Shown here: piece after piece, positions 36,163-46,043 of the stretch
Layout: each line of letters starts with the position of its first letter
How positions within the stretch are numbered: position 1 is the stretch's first letter
From: Taibaiella sp.
Lineage (GTDB): Bacteria; Bacteroidota; Bacteroidia; Chitinophagales; Chitinophagaceae
Assembly (NCBI GenBank): GCA_021740995.1
Contig: JAIOYR010000008.1
Location: 1 to 64,000 of the forward strand
DNA: 64,000 nt
Reading direction: 5' to 3'
The notes under the pieces: model-generated
The model's input: only the letters and a program-made list of their open reading frames with translations
The model's database searches: none
Told to the model about the DNA's origin: nothing
Program-made: the position numbers and the translations under genes

Positions 36163-36191
36163 TCGGTTTACATACTTTAAAATACAGCCTA

Positions 36192-37301
36192 ATGAAAAAG
36201 GCCCTAATAACCGGGATAACAGGACAAGATGGAGCATATCTGGCAGAATTACTGCTGGAGAAAGGATATGAAGTGTATGGTATAAAACGGCGCACATCAT
36301 TAATCAACACTGCCCGAATAGACCATCTCTACAAAGATGTACACGAGCAGGATATCAAATTCAAACTCTATTATGGCGACCTTACGGATTCCACCAATAT
36401 TATAAGAATCATACAGGAAGTGCAGCCCGATGAGATCTATAATTTAGGGGCTATGAGCCATGTACAGGTAAGTTTTGAGGAGCCGGAGTATGCGGCAAAT
36501 ACTGACGGTATAGGCACGCTGAGGATACTGGAGGCGATTCGCATATTGGGCCTGGAAAAAAAGACTAAAATATATCAGGCTTCTACTTCTGAGCTTTATG
36601 GTAAAGTGCAGGAAGTACCGCAAACCGAAACCACACCATTTTATCCACGTTCTCCTTATGCTGTAGCCAAACTGTATGCTTATTGGATAACTGTCAATTA
36701 CAGAGAAGCTTATGGTATGTATGCCTGCAATGGTATACTTTTCAACCACGAAAGCCCCCGCCGTGGCGAAACCTTTGTAACCAGAAAGATAACCAGAGGA
36801 GTTGCTGAAATTGTATTGGGACTGAAAAAGAAATTATGGCTTGGAAACCTGGATGCCAAGCGCGACTGGGGACATGCCAAGGATTATGTAGTGGCCATGT
36901 GGCTGATGCTGCAACAGCCGGAGCCGGAAGATTTTGTGATTGCTACGGGTGTTACTACTTCTGTACGAGATTTTGTAAAAATGGCATTCCGGAATGCGGG
37001 TGTTGAGGTGGCTTTTGAAAACTCAGGAGTAGCTGAAATTGCCGTAGTTGTTTCTGCAGCTGCCGACTGTAAGGTGAAGGCAGGTGATGTAGTGGTAGAG
37101 ATAGACGAACGATACTACCGCCCTACAGAGGTAGATTTGCTGCTGGGCGATGCCACAAAAGCAAAAGAAAAACTGGGGTGGGTGCCTGAATACAACCTAA
37201 GCCAGATAGTAAAGGAAATGGTAGATGCAGATATGGAGCATTACAGGAAAGAACTACTGCTGAGAGCTTCAGGGTACAACATACTGAATGAACACCAGTA
37301 A
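36192..37301 (+). CDS. gmd: GDP-mannose 4,6-dehydratase
   Basis: A 369-residue SDR enzyme turning GDP-D-mannose into GDP-4-keto-6-deoxymannose, the precursor of GDP-fucose, rhamnose, perosamine and related sugars. Start ATG 36192 ([17 protein letters not shown]) is preferred to 36144, whose extra residues fall in a hairpin. Cofactor motif [12 protein letters not shown]; active site SELYGKVQE and [10 protein letters not shown] (Tyr-x3-Lys); substrate loop [16 protein letters not shown]. The next SDR in the cluster may act on its product. Confidence 0.96.
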   Translation: MKKALITGITGQDGAYLAELLLEKGYEVYGIKRRTSLINTARIDHLYKDVHEQDIKFKLYYGDLTDSTNIIRIIQEVQPDEIYNLGAMSHVQVSFEEPEYAANTDGIGTLRILEAIRILGLEKKTKIYQASTSELYGKVQEVPQTETTPFYPRSPYAVAKLYAYWITVNYREAYGMYACNGILFNHESPRRGETFVTRKITRGVAEIVLGLKKKLWLGNLDAKRDWGHAKDYVVAMWLMLQQPEPEDFVIATGVTTSVRDFVKMAFRNAGVEVAFENSGVAEIAVVVSAAADCKVKAGDVVVEIDERYYRPTEVDLLLGDATKAKEKLGWVPEYNLSQIVKEMVDADMEHYRKELLLRASGYNILNEHQ

Positions 37302-37442
37302 ATAGTAGCATAATGACGGCGCTCCGTCTTGCGACCTAACTACTTACTGAGTACTAATATTGCCATCTTTTTCATTTTTTGAAATGAGGGTTAAAGTTTA
37401 TAGATTTACCGTATTTCTGTCTAATAAAATCAGCATTAACCC

Positions 37443-37883
37443 ATGTCCGAAACACTTGGAATGCTTTGCGATAAACTCACTATTGTAAAGCTGAAACAAT
37501 ATCACTCTGAAGACCCGGCCCGTTTAGAAAGCCTTTCAGCACAGGAGCAAATGTTGCAACAGGAAATAGACGAATTTGTGAGCAGAGCTGCCAGTGGTAA
37601 TATTCCAATAGAAAAACTGTCGTTCGCAGCCAACAAAGTATACAAAAAAGAAGGTAACACCATTAGGGATATCACCGGTACAATAGGCGCCGTCTTTTCT
37701 GAATTGGCAGATGTGAACTGTAAGCTATGGCACGAGCAGGAAAAAGTATATGAGTTTGAAAATGTGCCGGTATCAGAAAAGGATAATGTGGTGCGACAAC
37801 TGGCACATCTGAATCTGGAAAGAAATAAGTGTATCGACGAGATAGATCGTCAGTTTGCAACAACAATAAAAAACATTCTATAA
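37443..37883 (+). CDS. small helical protein of polysaccharide clusters (DUF6165/DUF4254-like)
   Basis: A 146-residue, almost entirely helical protein. SETLGMLCDKLTIVKLK and NCKLWHEQEKVYEFENV, then LNLERNKCIDEIDRQF, resemble the pattern of small proteins of unknown function (DUF6165, and more distantly DUF4254) found beside glycosyltransferases. This match is from memory of family features and is tentative. The stop is one base before the next start, so it is co-translated with the C-methyltransferase. Confidence 0.65.
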   Translation: MSETLGMLCDKLTIVKLKQYHSEDPARLESLSAQEQMLQQEIDEFVSRAASGNIPIEKLSFAANKVYKKEGNTIRDITGTIGAVFSELADVNCKLWHEQEKVYEFENVPVSEKDNVVRQLAHLNLERNKCIDEIDRQFATTIKNIL

Positions 37884-37884
37884 T

Positions 37885-39147
37885 ATGCACATCAGGAAAA
37901 GAAACACATGCAGGGTATGTGGTTCCCCTTCGTTAACAAAGGTCATAGATTTGGGAGAACAGTATTTGCAGGGATCTTTTATAAAGCCGGGCAAAGAAAT
38001 GCCTTCTACAAGAAAAATTCCCTGTACACTGTTGAGGTGCGATCCGCAGCAGGATGAAAACGCTTGTGGTTTGCTGCAAATGGAACATTCTGTGCCGCCT
38101 GAGATCCTATATGCCGCATACTGGTACAGGTCTGGTACCAATAATACAATGCGCACCCATCTGAAAGGAATAGCAACATCTGTGCAGGACATAATCAATA
38201 AACCCTCAGCGGGTGTGTTGGATATCGGTTGTAATGATGGCACTTTGCTTGCCAATTACCCCGAAAACTGGAATAAGTATGGTGTAGATCCGTCAGATAT
38301 TGCACAGGAAATCGCACTAAAGAATACTACTGTAGTACAGGACATTTTTCCTTCTGCAAAGCTGTTTGACATACTGGGCGATAAGAAGCTGGATGCCATA
38401 ACATCTATAGCCATGTTCTACGACCTGGAGCAACCGGTAGATTTTGTAAAAGGAATAAAGAAGTTATTAGTCAATGATGGTATCTGGATATTTGAGATGT
38501 CTTATATGCCGGAGATGCTGCGGCTCGACTCTTACGATACACTTTGTCATGAGCATCTGGAGTATTACAGTCTGGCCGTGATAGAGCACATTCTGAAACT
38601 GGCCGGCATGAAGGTGTTTAAAATACTGTTCAATGATATTAACGGCGGCAGTATCAGATGTTATGCCACGCACGAAACCTGCAATGCCTATAACAATGCC
38701 GAAAATGATAAACTGATAAATGATACCAGACTGGCAGAATTTGATCTGGAGTTGGATACAGATAAGCCGTATCTGGAATTTCAACAGAGAATAAACCAAA
38801 CAAAGATTGAGCTTTACGATGCCTTGAAAAAACTGAAGGCAAGTGGCAAGCGCATACATATATACGGTGCCTCTACAAAAGGAAACACTATTCTGCAATG
38901 GTGTCGCATAGATAAAAACCTCATAGATTTTGCAGCAGAAAGAAACCCCGATAAATATGGTGCCCGTACACTGGGTACCGATATACCCATAATCAGCGAA
39001 GAAGAATCGAGGGCTATGAAGCCCGATTATTACCTTGTACTTCCCTGGCATTTCAAAACAGAATTTCTGGAGCGGGAACAGGCATCACTCAATGAGGGTA
39101 CCGGATTTATATTCCCATTACCTAAATTGGAAATTGTTACTAAATAA
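37885..39147 (+). CDS. sugar C-methyltransferase-like protein (methyltransf_13/14 architecture)
   Basis: A 420-residue protein with three parts: an N-terminal zinc-binding region (CRVCGSPSLTKVIDLGEQ), a SAM-dependent methyltransferase (VLDIGCNDGTLLANYP), and a C-terminal Rossmann-like part (IHIYGASTKGNTILQWCRID). This is the layout of NDP-hexose C-methyltransferases such as TylC3. Conserved SYMPEMLRLDSYDTLCHEHLEYYS fits the active-site region. It may methylate a keto sugar made from the Gmd product. One base overlaps the following gene (TAATG). Confidence 0.88.
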   Translation: MHIRKRNTCRVCGSPSLTKVIDLGEQYLQGSFIKPGKEMPSTRKIPCTLLRCDPQQDENACGLLQMEHSVPPEILYAAYWYRSGTNNTMRTHLKGIATSVQDIINKPSAGVLDIGCNDGTLLANYPENWNKYGVDPSDIAQEIALKNTTVVQDIFPSAKLFDILGDKKLDAITSIAMFYDLEQPVDFVKGIKKLLVNDGIWIFEMSYMPEMLRLDSYDTLCHEHLEYYSLAVIEHILKLAGMKVFKILFNDINGGSIRCYATHETCNAYNNAENDKLINDTRLAEFDLELDTDKPYLEFQQRINQTKIELYDALKKLKASGKRIHIYGASTKGNTILQWCRIDKNLIDFAAERNPDKYGARTLGTDIPIISEEESRAMKPDYYLVLPWHFKTEFLEREQASLNEGTGFIFPLPKLEIVTK

Positions 39148-40025
39148 TGCCCAACGCAATAATATTCGGAGCAAACGGACAGGATGGATACTACCTTTCT
39201 GAATTATTGCACAGCAAAAACATTACTGTGACCGGTACGTCGAGGTCGGGAAACTGGTTGCCGGTAGATGTAAGAAATTATGAGCAGGTGGCAGCACTAA
39301 TCAGGCAAAAGCAACCGGATTTTATTTTTAATCTTGCAGCAAATTCAACCACGCGGCACGATGCTTTGTTTGAAAACCACGAGACTATTTGCACCGGCAC
39401 GCTGAATATTCTGGAGGCCGTAAGGATACATGCACCACATACCCGGGTTTTCCTTTCAGGTAGCGGGCTTCAGTTTCACAACACCGGAAATCCCATCAAA
39501 GAAACAGATCCGTTTGAGGCAACCAGCCCATATGCAGTAAGCCGCATACAATCGGTATATGCAGCACGTTATTATAGGTCTTTAGGTATTCGGGTTTATG
39601 TAGGTTATTTCTTCAACCACGAGAGCCCGATGCGCCCTGAACGGCACATGAGCAAGAAAATAGCAATGGCAGCCCGGAGAATAGCTGCCGGCAGCGATGA
39701 AAAATTATTGATTGGCGATGTGCGTGTAAAAAAAGAATGGGCGTTTGCCGGCGACATAATAAATGGCGCGTTGGCACTGGTGCAGCAGGATGCTGTTTTT
39801 GAAGCCACTATAGGCTCCGGTGAGGCTTATTCTATCGACGAGTGGTTGCAGCAGTGCTTTGGGCTGATAGGTAAAGACTGGAAAAATTATGTGGTGCAGG
39901 ACGAGCATTTTGTATCTGAATACCAGACACTTGTTGCCGACCCTACTACTATTTTTTCACTTGGGTGGACGCCGGTTGTATCTTTTTCTTCTTTGGCTAA
40001 AATGATGATGACAGACAATGGCTGA
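39147..40025 (+). CDS. NAD(P)-dependent sugar epimerase/dehydratase (Gmd-related SDR)
   Basis: A 292-residue extended SDR with GANGQDGYYLSELL at the cofactor site, FLSGSGLQFHNTG near the active site, Tyr-x3-Arg in SPYAVSRIQSV where Lys is usual, and the NHESPMRPERHMSKKIA loop typical of the GDP-mannose dehydratase branch. It is about 75 residues shorter than Gmd. It could be a reductase/epimerase acting on the 4-keto sugar, or a second dehydratase. The Lys to Arg change at the catalytic position makes its activity uncertain. Confidence 0.8.
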   Translation: MPNAIIFGANGQDGYYLSELLHSKNITVTGTSRSGNWLPVDVRNYEQVAALIRQKQPDFIFNLAANSTTRHDALFENHETICTGTLNILEAVRIHAPHTRVFLSGSGLQFHNTGNPIKETDPFEATSPYAVSRIQSVYAARYYRSLGIRVYVGYFFNHESPMRPERHMSKKIAMAARRIAAGSDEKLLIGDVRVKKEWAFAGDIINGALALVQQDAVFEATIGSGEAYSIDEWLQQCFGLIGKDWKNYVVQDEHFVSEYQTLVADPTTIFSLGWTPVVSFSSLAKMMMTDNG

Positions 40026-41148
40026 GCCTAAAAAAATAATCTTGCTCCAGCTTATGTCAAACGGCGACTGCCTGTATGCAACTGCTGTGGCTCGGCAAAT
40101 AAAGCAGGATTATCCCGGTTGCCACCTTACATGGGCAATAGCAACATTTTGCAAACGGATTATTGAAAACAACCCCTATGTAGATGCTGTACTGGAAATA
40201 CCCGATGTATCCAGAGCTACTGCTACCGGCATTGTGCGCCGTTTGAGAAAAGACTTGGCACAAACAGACAAATACGGCAGGTTTGACGAGGTGATATTTA
40301 CACAAATAATTGACGACAATCTTGCCAACTACGATGGCAATGTACGCTCTGCAATCTTTCGGGGATATGGTCGCCCTATTACCGTTCCGGTAACACCAGT
40401 ATTGCGTTTGTCAGATACCGAGCTATTGCGTGTGCAGGAGTTTGCCGTGTCAAAAAAACTTAACACTTTCAGGAACATAATATTGTTTGAATTTGCCCCA
40501 CAAAGCGGGCAGGTAGCCATCACACCTGCTCAGGCAATAGACATAGCGTACAGGGTTACAGAGAACAAAGACACAGCTATCATATTGTCGTCCAACATCA
40601 AGATTGAAGAAAACGGCAAAATAATAGACGGCAGTTCGCTCACTCTGAGGGAAACAGCAGCACTTACCCACCACTGCACATTACTATTGGGGTGCTCCAG
40701 CGGTATTACATGGATATCTACTTCTGACGCAGGAAAGCTACTGCCGATGGTACAGATATTAGACCCTTACGCTTATTGGGTCAATCCTATATCCCGCGAT
40801 TTTGAGCGATGCGGTTTAAGTACCGATAAAGTAATAGAGCTGTACAATAATGATAACGACAAAATAGTAAATTGTGTATCCGCAGTATTGAACATTGGTT
40901 TTGATGCTGCCCGAAAGAAATATTATTCACCGCTCCCCCTGCAGTTCAAAACAACCGGCAGGAGCATTTACAATATGCTCTGTCTGCTGCAATTTGGTGC
41001 TATCTTAAAGCACATACGCATCAATATTAGCGTATTTGGCTGGCACCCCAGGCTTATACTGGCCATATTAGTGAGTTTTATAGGTGCGCCCTTCAAGCTC
41101 GTTCGAAATGTGATACAGAAACGGTTGTTGAGCAAACTAAGTAGTTGA
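40018..41148 (+). CDS. glycosyltransferase family 9-like protein
   Basis: A 376-residue protein of the heptosyltransferase-like (GT9, GT-B fold) group: the N-terminal ILLQLMSNGDCLYATAVARQIKQ and YPGCHLTWA mark the first Rossmann domain, and LTHHCTLLLGCSSGITWISTS marks the nucleotide-sugar-binding part. A hydrophobic, Arg-flanked segment near the C-terminus (PRLILAILVSFIGAPFKLV) may attach it to the membrane. It overlaps the preceding gene by eight bases. Sugar specificity unknown. Confidence 0.8.
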   Translation: MAEPKKIILLQLMSNGDCLYATAVARQIKQDYPGCHLTWAIATFCKRIIENNPYVDAVLEIPDVSRATATGIVRRLRKDLAQTDKYGRFDEVIFTQIIDDNLANYDGNVRSAIFRGYGRPITVPVTPVLRLSDTELLRVQEFAVSKKLNTFRNIILFEFAPQSGQVAITPAQAIDIAYRVTENKDTAIILSSNIKIEENGKIIDGSSLTLRETAALTHHCTLLLGCSSGITWISTSDAGKLLPMVQILDPYAYWVNPISRDFERCGLSTDKVIELYNNDNDKIVNCVSAVLNIGFDAARKKYYSPLPLQFKTTGRSIYNMLCLLQFGAILKHIRINISVFGWHPRLILAILVSFIGAPFKLVRNVIQKRLLSKLSS

Positions 41149-41176
41149 GGTAATTAGACCTCTTCCATTCCTGACT

Positions 41177-42061
41177 TTACTTTATCCTATACCCAAAGAC
41201 CTTGTACGCTGCTATCTTTATGTAATACCGTAGCATTTCTTTTGCGGTAAGTATAAGAGCGAAACAGTAATAGTAAAGAGATTTGCCCTTTCGGTATTCC
41301 ATTATATCCAATTCCAGTGCAAGCATTTTTTTAAGCAACTGCAATTGCTTGGACGGTGCCGTACTGGCATTGTGTATGTGTATGACTGTAGTAGCAGATA
41401 GATAGTAACTACGGTACCCAAGCACCGCAAACTGGTAACACCACAGATGGTCTTCGCCATACATAAAGAACCGTTCGTCCAGTTTGTTACTCTCCAGCTT
41501 GTTAAGGATATCTTTTCTGAACATCATAAAAGCACCACTCACCCAGTCGCAGTAAGTGTCATAGTTGCCCCGAAAATACTGATTGAGCATAAGCTGTGAT
41601 CGCTTCTGATAGGGTAACAATTTCAGCACAGGGCGACACAAATCAAGTAATTCGTTTTTTATACTTCTAAACTTTCTGGCGGTATGTTGCAGGCCCCCAT
41701 CAGTATATACCAGCCGCACTCCCAGCGCACCTATGTCCGTGCTCTTTACAAGTGTATTGGCGGCAATGCTTATACTGTCTTCTGTTAATATCGTGTCAGA
41801 GTTCAGCAGTAGTATAATATCTCCCCGAGCTGCTGCTATGCCTATATTATTGCCTTTCGCAAAACCTCCGTTTTCCTTGCTTTTGATGAGTGTGATATCG
41901 GGAAATTTCAGCAAAAAATCATCAGGTTTGTCCGCAGGCGATGCATTGTCTACAAGTATTATCTCGCAGGGTACTTGCTTTGTATGAAGCAGTACGCTTT
42001 CAATACAGTTGCAGGTAATCTGAAAAGTATTATAGTTGACAATGATGACCGATACCAGCAT
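41177..42061 (-). CDS. family 2 glycosyltransferase
   Basis: A 294-residue GT-A glycosyltransferase, related to rhamnosyltransferases: MLVSVIIVNYNTFQIT, VDNASPAD, KENGGFAKGNNIGI and the metal-binding LLNSDT; then DWVSGAFMMFRKDI and FFMYGEDHLWCYQ, all GT2 hallmarks. The start ATG at 42061 is preferred to the TTG at 42070. It is transcribed toward the GT9-like gene, convergent with it, and divergent from the exporter. Confidence 0.92.
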   Translation of the reverse strand: MLVSVIIVNYNTFQITCNCIESVLLHTKQVPCEIILVDNASPADKPDDFLLKFPDITLIKSKENGGFAKGNNIGIAAARGDIILLLNSDTILTEDSISIAANTLVKSTDIGALGVRLVYTDGGLQHTARKFRSIKNELLDLCRPVLKLLPYQKRSQLMLNQYFRGNYDTYCDWVSGAFMMFRKDILNKLESNKLDERFFMYGEDHLWCYQFAVLGYRSYYLSATTVIHIHNASTAPSKQLQLLKKMLALELDIMEYRKGKSLYYYCFALILTAKEMLRYYIKIAAYKVFGYRIK

Positions 42062-42197
42062 GAATAGCAATGGCTTGTAAATGCCGGCCTAAATATATGA
42101 CCACTTCGCCTATTATTATTGAAATGCTATTCATTTCACATTGTTTTGCTATGTGCAAAGGGTTTTTCCCTGCGAAATCCCGACCTTTGCCCCCTCC

Positions 42198-43946
42198 ATG
42201 AAGAGTCTTCGTTCCGTTAATAAGTATTTCCTCAAGTATAAGTGGCGTTTGTTGCTGGGTCTCGTGTTTGTCGCAGTCTCCAGCAAGTTTGCGGTTATGC
42301 CCGGCAATGTTATAAAGGATATTCTGGATCAGGTGTCAAAAATGGCAGGTGGTACTGGCGACAAAAAGGAAATTTTCGGGGTAGTGTTCAGAGGGGGTAT
42401 GTTGCTGCTGGGGTTAGCTTTACTGCGCGGCTTTTTTATGTTTATGATGCGCCAGACAATCATTGTGATGTCGCGGCATATAGAGTACGACCAGAAGAAC
42501 GAGATTTATGCCCAGTATCAGCGGTTGAATACACAATTCTTTAAGTCAAACTTCACCGGTGATCTTATGAACCGCATTTCAGAAGATGTGTCCCGGGTGC
42601 GCATGTATACCGGTCCGTCTGTCATGTATTTTACATCAGTGGTTTTTCTGGTCATTTTCTGCACTATAGATATGCTGCGGGTAGATGTGATGCTCACCAT
42701 GTGTGTGCTGGCACCGCTACCGTTACTTGCGTTGTCAATTTATTATGTCAACAGGATTATCTTTAAAAAAAGCGGTAAGATACAAGCGCAGTTATCTACA
42801 CTCACCACTACCGCTCAGGAATCTTACTCAGGCATCAGGGTCATAAAATCTTTTGTACAGGAGCGCAATATGATGCGCTTTTTTGAGACAGCTTCAGCCG
42901 CATACCGAAACAGCTCCATAAACCTTTCGGTGACCGAAGCAGTTTACTTTCCTGCCATGAATCTCTTCATTGGGCTCAGCATGTTGTCCACGGTACTCAT
43001 AGGCGGTTACTTCGCTATTCACGGGCACATTACCACCGGCAACATTGCCCAGTTTGTCATCTATATCAATATGCTGATGTTCCCCATTTCCAGTATAGGC
43101 ATGGTAGCCAGTATGACCCAGCGTGCAGGCGCATCGCAAAAGCGGATAGATGAGTTCCTGGATACTGTTCCCTCCATCGTTTCTCCGCCTCATGCCATAC
43201 AGCAACAACCGATAGGCGATGTGGTTTTTGCCAATATTACGTTCACATACCCACACACCGGCATCACTGCACTCAATAACTTTTCACTGGCTGTAAAGGC
43301 AGGGGAACGGGTTGCTATTATTGGCAGAACCGGTTCGGGCAAATCTACTCTGGCACACTTGCTGCTGCGCATGTACGACACTACTACAGGGGCATTGAGC
43401 ATCGATGGAGAAAATGTAAAAAAGTACAATCTCCAAACCCTGCGCGATGGCATTGCATATACGCCGCAGGAGGCCTATCTGTTTTCTGATTCTATCTTCA
43501 ACAATATACGATTTGGCAGGCAGGCTGCTACAGATGCGGAGGTAAAAGAAGCCGCAAGAATGGCAGACCTGGATAAAGACATAGACTCATTTCCTCAGGG
43601 CTACGACACTATGGTAGGCGAGCGGGGCGTGATGCTCAGTGGTGGCCAGAAACAACGTCTGGTGCTTGCCCGTGCATTGCTCAAAAACTCAGGTATACTG
43701 CTCCTTGATGAGTGCCTGTCGGCAGTAGATACCCAAACAGAGAAAACCATACTTGCCAATCTGCAGGATTTTCTTCCCGGCAAAACAACTATTGTCATCA
43801 CGCACCGCATTTTCACCAGCTGGACCTTTGACAAAATCATAATACTCGATGCTGGCGCCATAGCAGAGCAGGGCACACACGATGAGCTGATGGCACTGAA
43901 TGGAAGGTATGCTAAACTATACCGCCATCAGACACAAGTGGCATAA
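42198..43946 (+). CDS. MsbA-like ABC exporter
   Basis: A 582-residue fused ABC exporter: six transmembrane helices (residues about 15-320) and a nucleotide-binding domain with Walker A GRTGSGKST, Q-loop TPQEAYLF, signature LSGGQKQRLV, Walker B ILLLDECLSAVD and H-loop ITHR. The residue after the Walker B Asp is Glu-Cys, so catalytically competent. The start is at 42198 (MKSLRSVNKYF); the frame to 42141 is not used. MsbA-type exporters flip lipid A core or lipids; with its neighbours it may handle a lipid-linked glycan. Confidence 0.93.
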   Translation: MKSLRSVNKYFLKYKWRLLLGLVFVAVSSKFAVMPGNVIKDILDQVSKMAGGTGDKKEIFGVVFRGGMLLLGLALLRGFFMFMMRQTIIVMSRHIEYDQKNEIYAQYQRLNTQFFKSNFTGDLMNRISEDVSRVRMYTGPSVMYFTSVVFLVIFCTIDMLRVDVMLTMCVLAPLPLLALSIYYVNRIIFKKSGKIQAQLSTLTTTAQESYSGIRVIKSFVQERNMMRFFETASAAYRNSSINLSVTEAVYFPAMNLFIGLSMLSTVLIGGYFAIHGHITTGNIAQFVIYINMLMFPISSIGMVASMTQRAGASQKRIDEFLDTVPSIVSPPHAIQQQPIGDVVFANITFTYPHTGITALNNFSLAVKAGERVAIIGRTGSGKSTLAHLLLRMYDTTTGALSIDGENVKKYNLQTLRDGIAYTPQEAYLFSDSIFNNIRFGRQAATDAEVKEAARMADLDKDIDSFPQGYDTMVGERGVMLSGGQKQRLVLARALLKNSGILLLDECLSAVDTQTEKTILANLQDFLPGKTTIVITHRIFTSWTFDKIIILDAGAIAEQGTHDELMALNGRYAKLYRHQTQVA

Positions 43947-43975
43947 GCATCCTTTGCTGTTTACAGCTAATATTC

Positions 43976-45367
43976 TTAAGCACTTACTTTCTTTTTCCTT
44001 AGTCTTGGGTACACTGCTTTTATTACAAAGTAGATAGCCAGAGCAGAAAGTACACCGGTAAGAAAGTTGGTAAGTGGCACCATCACGGCGGTAAAACACA
44101 TCATGGCAAATTCGAACTTGCCTTCGTGTTTCATTTCCTTTATTTCAGATGGTTTTATCATGTTGCTGGCTACCCACACCAGTATACCACCTATGCATGC
44201 CATAGGTATTATCTCCAGATAGGGTGCAATAAAGTAAGCCATAGTCAGTTTTAGTGCTGCCTTGAAATATCCGGCAAGTGGTGTACGTGCTCCTGCCTTG
44301 ATACTGGTAGCTGTGCGTGCCAGTGCACCTGTGCACGGAAACCCATTGACCAACGGGGTAATTATCTGCACCAGGCCTTGTCCCCAGAATTCTTTATCCG
44401 GATTGAACGGTGTTTTCGTGTTATTGGCCATCTTGTCTGCCATAGAAGAGCAGAGCAGGCTTTCTATGCCTGATACAAATACGATAGCGAATACAAAGTA
44501 CACTACGTCAAACAGCATGCTCGCTGTCATAGCAGGTATCACGGGTGGTGTAAACACAAAAAAGTTATTGGGAATGGAGCCGTAAATGTCTTTGACTAAT
44601 ATTATTCCTTTGTCGGCAAATAGCGTTGCAGATAATGTTGTAGAGGCAGCTATTGCAAGCAATGGAGCCGGAATGAAAATAGAGATGCGCAGTAACACCT
44701 TGGTGAGTACAAAGGTAAGTACACCAATAATCACTGACCATACGTTAATCTTGTTCATGTTGCCCATTGCCAGGTATAGGTTGTGCATTAATCCTCCCTG
44801 TGTGTTTTCGTCAGTGCCTATTATATCGGCAAAACTCTCTACGCCCAATATATCCTCCAGATTGGTAAATGCTATGGTGACTGCTATGCCAATTGTAAAA
44901 CCCACTACTATTGAGTTGGGAACCTTTTTAGCATATTTCCCCAGTCCGGCCAGTCCCAGTATCATCAGTATAACGCCGGAGATGACAGATACAAACACAA
45001 GATAGCCATGTGCCTGTGCAGCACTTCCTCCATTTTGTTCGCCATACTTCGATATGAGCGCTGCAATTATTGGTATGAAAGCCGCGGTAGGCCCGTATAC
45101 CTGGTATTTGGAACCGCCAAAAGTGCGGCCTACTACGCATGCCAGAGCCCCGGCTATTATGCCCTGTTCCGGCCGCAAACCCATTGCCATGGCAAACCCC
45201 ATTGCCATGGGTATTGCTGTAAGTGCTACTATCAGCCCTGCACTGAAGTCGCGATAAACGGTTGATTTCCAATTGTGTGCCTGAAGATCCTCCCACCGGC
45301 TATCAAAAAAAGTAAAGAATAACTTCAACCTGCCTGCAATGGTTGTTGGTGTGTCCGGATACCTCAT
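43976..45367 (-). CDS. SulP-family anion transporter without STAS domain
   Basis: A 463-residue transporter of the SLC26/SulP family for sulfate, bicarbonate or similar anions. YRDFSAGLIVALTAIPMAMGFAMAMG and KYQVYGPTAAF mark helices 1-3, and LVNGFPCTGALARTATSIKAGARTP the conserved loop. The family's usual C-terminal STAS domain is missing; the protein ends after the last helix with LRKKKVSA. A stress protein and a two-component system follow upstream on the same strand. Substrate not determinable. Confidence 0.92.
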   Translation of the reverse strand: MRYPDTPTTIAGRLKLFFTFFDSRWEDLQAHNWKSTVYRDFSAGLIVALTAIPMAMGFAMAMGLRPEQGIIAGALACVVGRTFGGSKYQVYGPTAAFIPIIAALISKYGEQNGGSAAQAHGYLVFVSVISGVILMILGLAGLGKYAKKVPNSIVVGFTIGIAVTIAFTNLEDILGVESFADIIGTDENTQGGLMHNLYLAMGNMNKINVWSVIIGVLTFVLTKVLLRISIFIPAPLLAIAASTTLSATLFADKGIILVKDIYGSIPNNFFVFTPPVIPAMTASMLFDVVYFVFAIVFVSGIESLLCSSMADKMANNTKTPFNPDKEFWGQGLVQIITPLVNGFPCTGALARTATSIKAGARTPLAGYFKAALKLTMAYFIAPYLEIIPMACIGGILVWVASNMIKPSEIKEMKHEGKFEFAMMCFTAVMVPLTNFLTGVLSALAIYFVIKAVYPRLRKKKVSA

Positions 45368-45429
45368 TATTAGTATGTTTTATATTGATTGTTAGTGGAG
45401 TTGTGGTGGGCGTCGTTAGGATTGAAGGA

Positions 45430-45927
45430 TCAGTTTTTACAAAAGATGGCTTCCTGTTTTTTTATTGCTTTTTCCGGCGCAGCATTTGGTGTCATTGGCA
45501 CAGCAGATATAGTCAGTATTTCAATGCCCGATTTTTTAAACATTCTTTCAGGGTTCACACTATCCTTAAATATTGAAACAAACTTATATCCGGCTGGTAG
45601 TGCTATCAGATTGATATTATTGGCTTTTGTGTAATGCTCAAATACTGCATTGGTAGTGCCATACATAGTTCTGAAGGAGATGTTAGTGATATTCTGGTGG
45701 TTTATTTTTATGCGCTTGCATTTCTGCCGTAGTTCTTCCGTAATCAGGTTGTTGTGCGCGTTTATTCCAGCACGAGACATGGCTTCCAGCAGGCTGGCGG
45801 GCATATCGAAAGCATGAAACAGGTAGATATTCAGTTTCTCTGGAAGTAGGTCTGCTACCTGATCTATAGTCTCCAGCGATCTGGTAGAAAAATCTGTAGG
45901 TATCAGTACGTTTTTTATATCCCTCAT
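45430..45927 (-). CDS. UspA-like protein, truncated relative to Bacteroidota norm
   Basis: A 165-residue single-domain universal-stress-like protein. MRDIKNVLIPTDFSTRSLETI is the typical first strand and helix, and NLIALPAGYKFVSIF replaces the usual ATP-binding GxxG(x9)GS loop, which I cannot find. Two-domain versions of about 270 residues are usual in this phylum. It probably does not bind ATP. It lies between the SulP transporter and the histidine kinase. Confidence 0.7.
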   Translation of the reverse strand: MRDIKNVLIPTDFSTRSLETIDQVADLLPEKLNIYLFHAFDMPASLLEAMSRAGINAHNNLITEELRQKCKRIKINHQNITNISFRTMYGTTNAVFEHYTKANNINLIALPAGYKFVSIFKDSVNPERMFKKSGIEILTISAVPMTPNAAPEKAIKKQEAIFCKN

Positions 45928-46043
45928 TTTGCTGTTTATACTATCTGTTTAGTATAGCAAAGGTGGGGTCAGGCATTAAGTTCCAGATAAGAGAAGGATT
46001 ATAATGTCATAAGTTCCACATTAAAATGAAATAAGAAAATACG

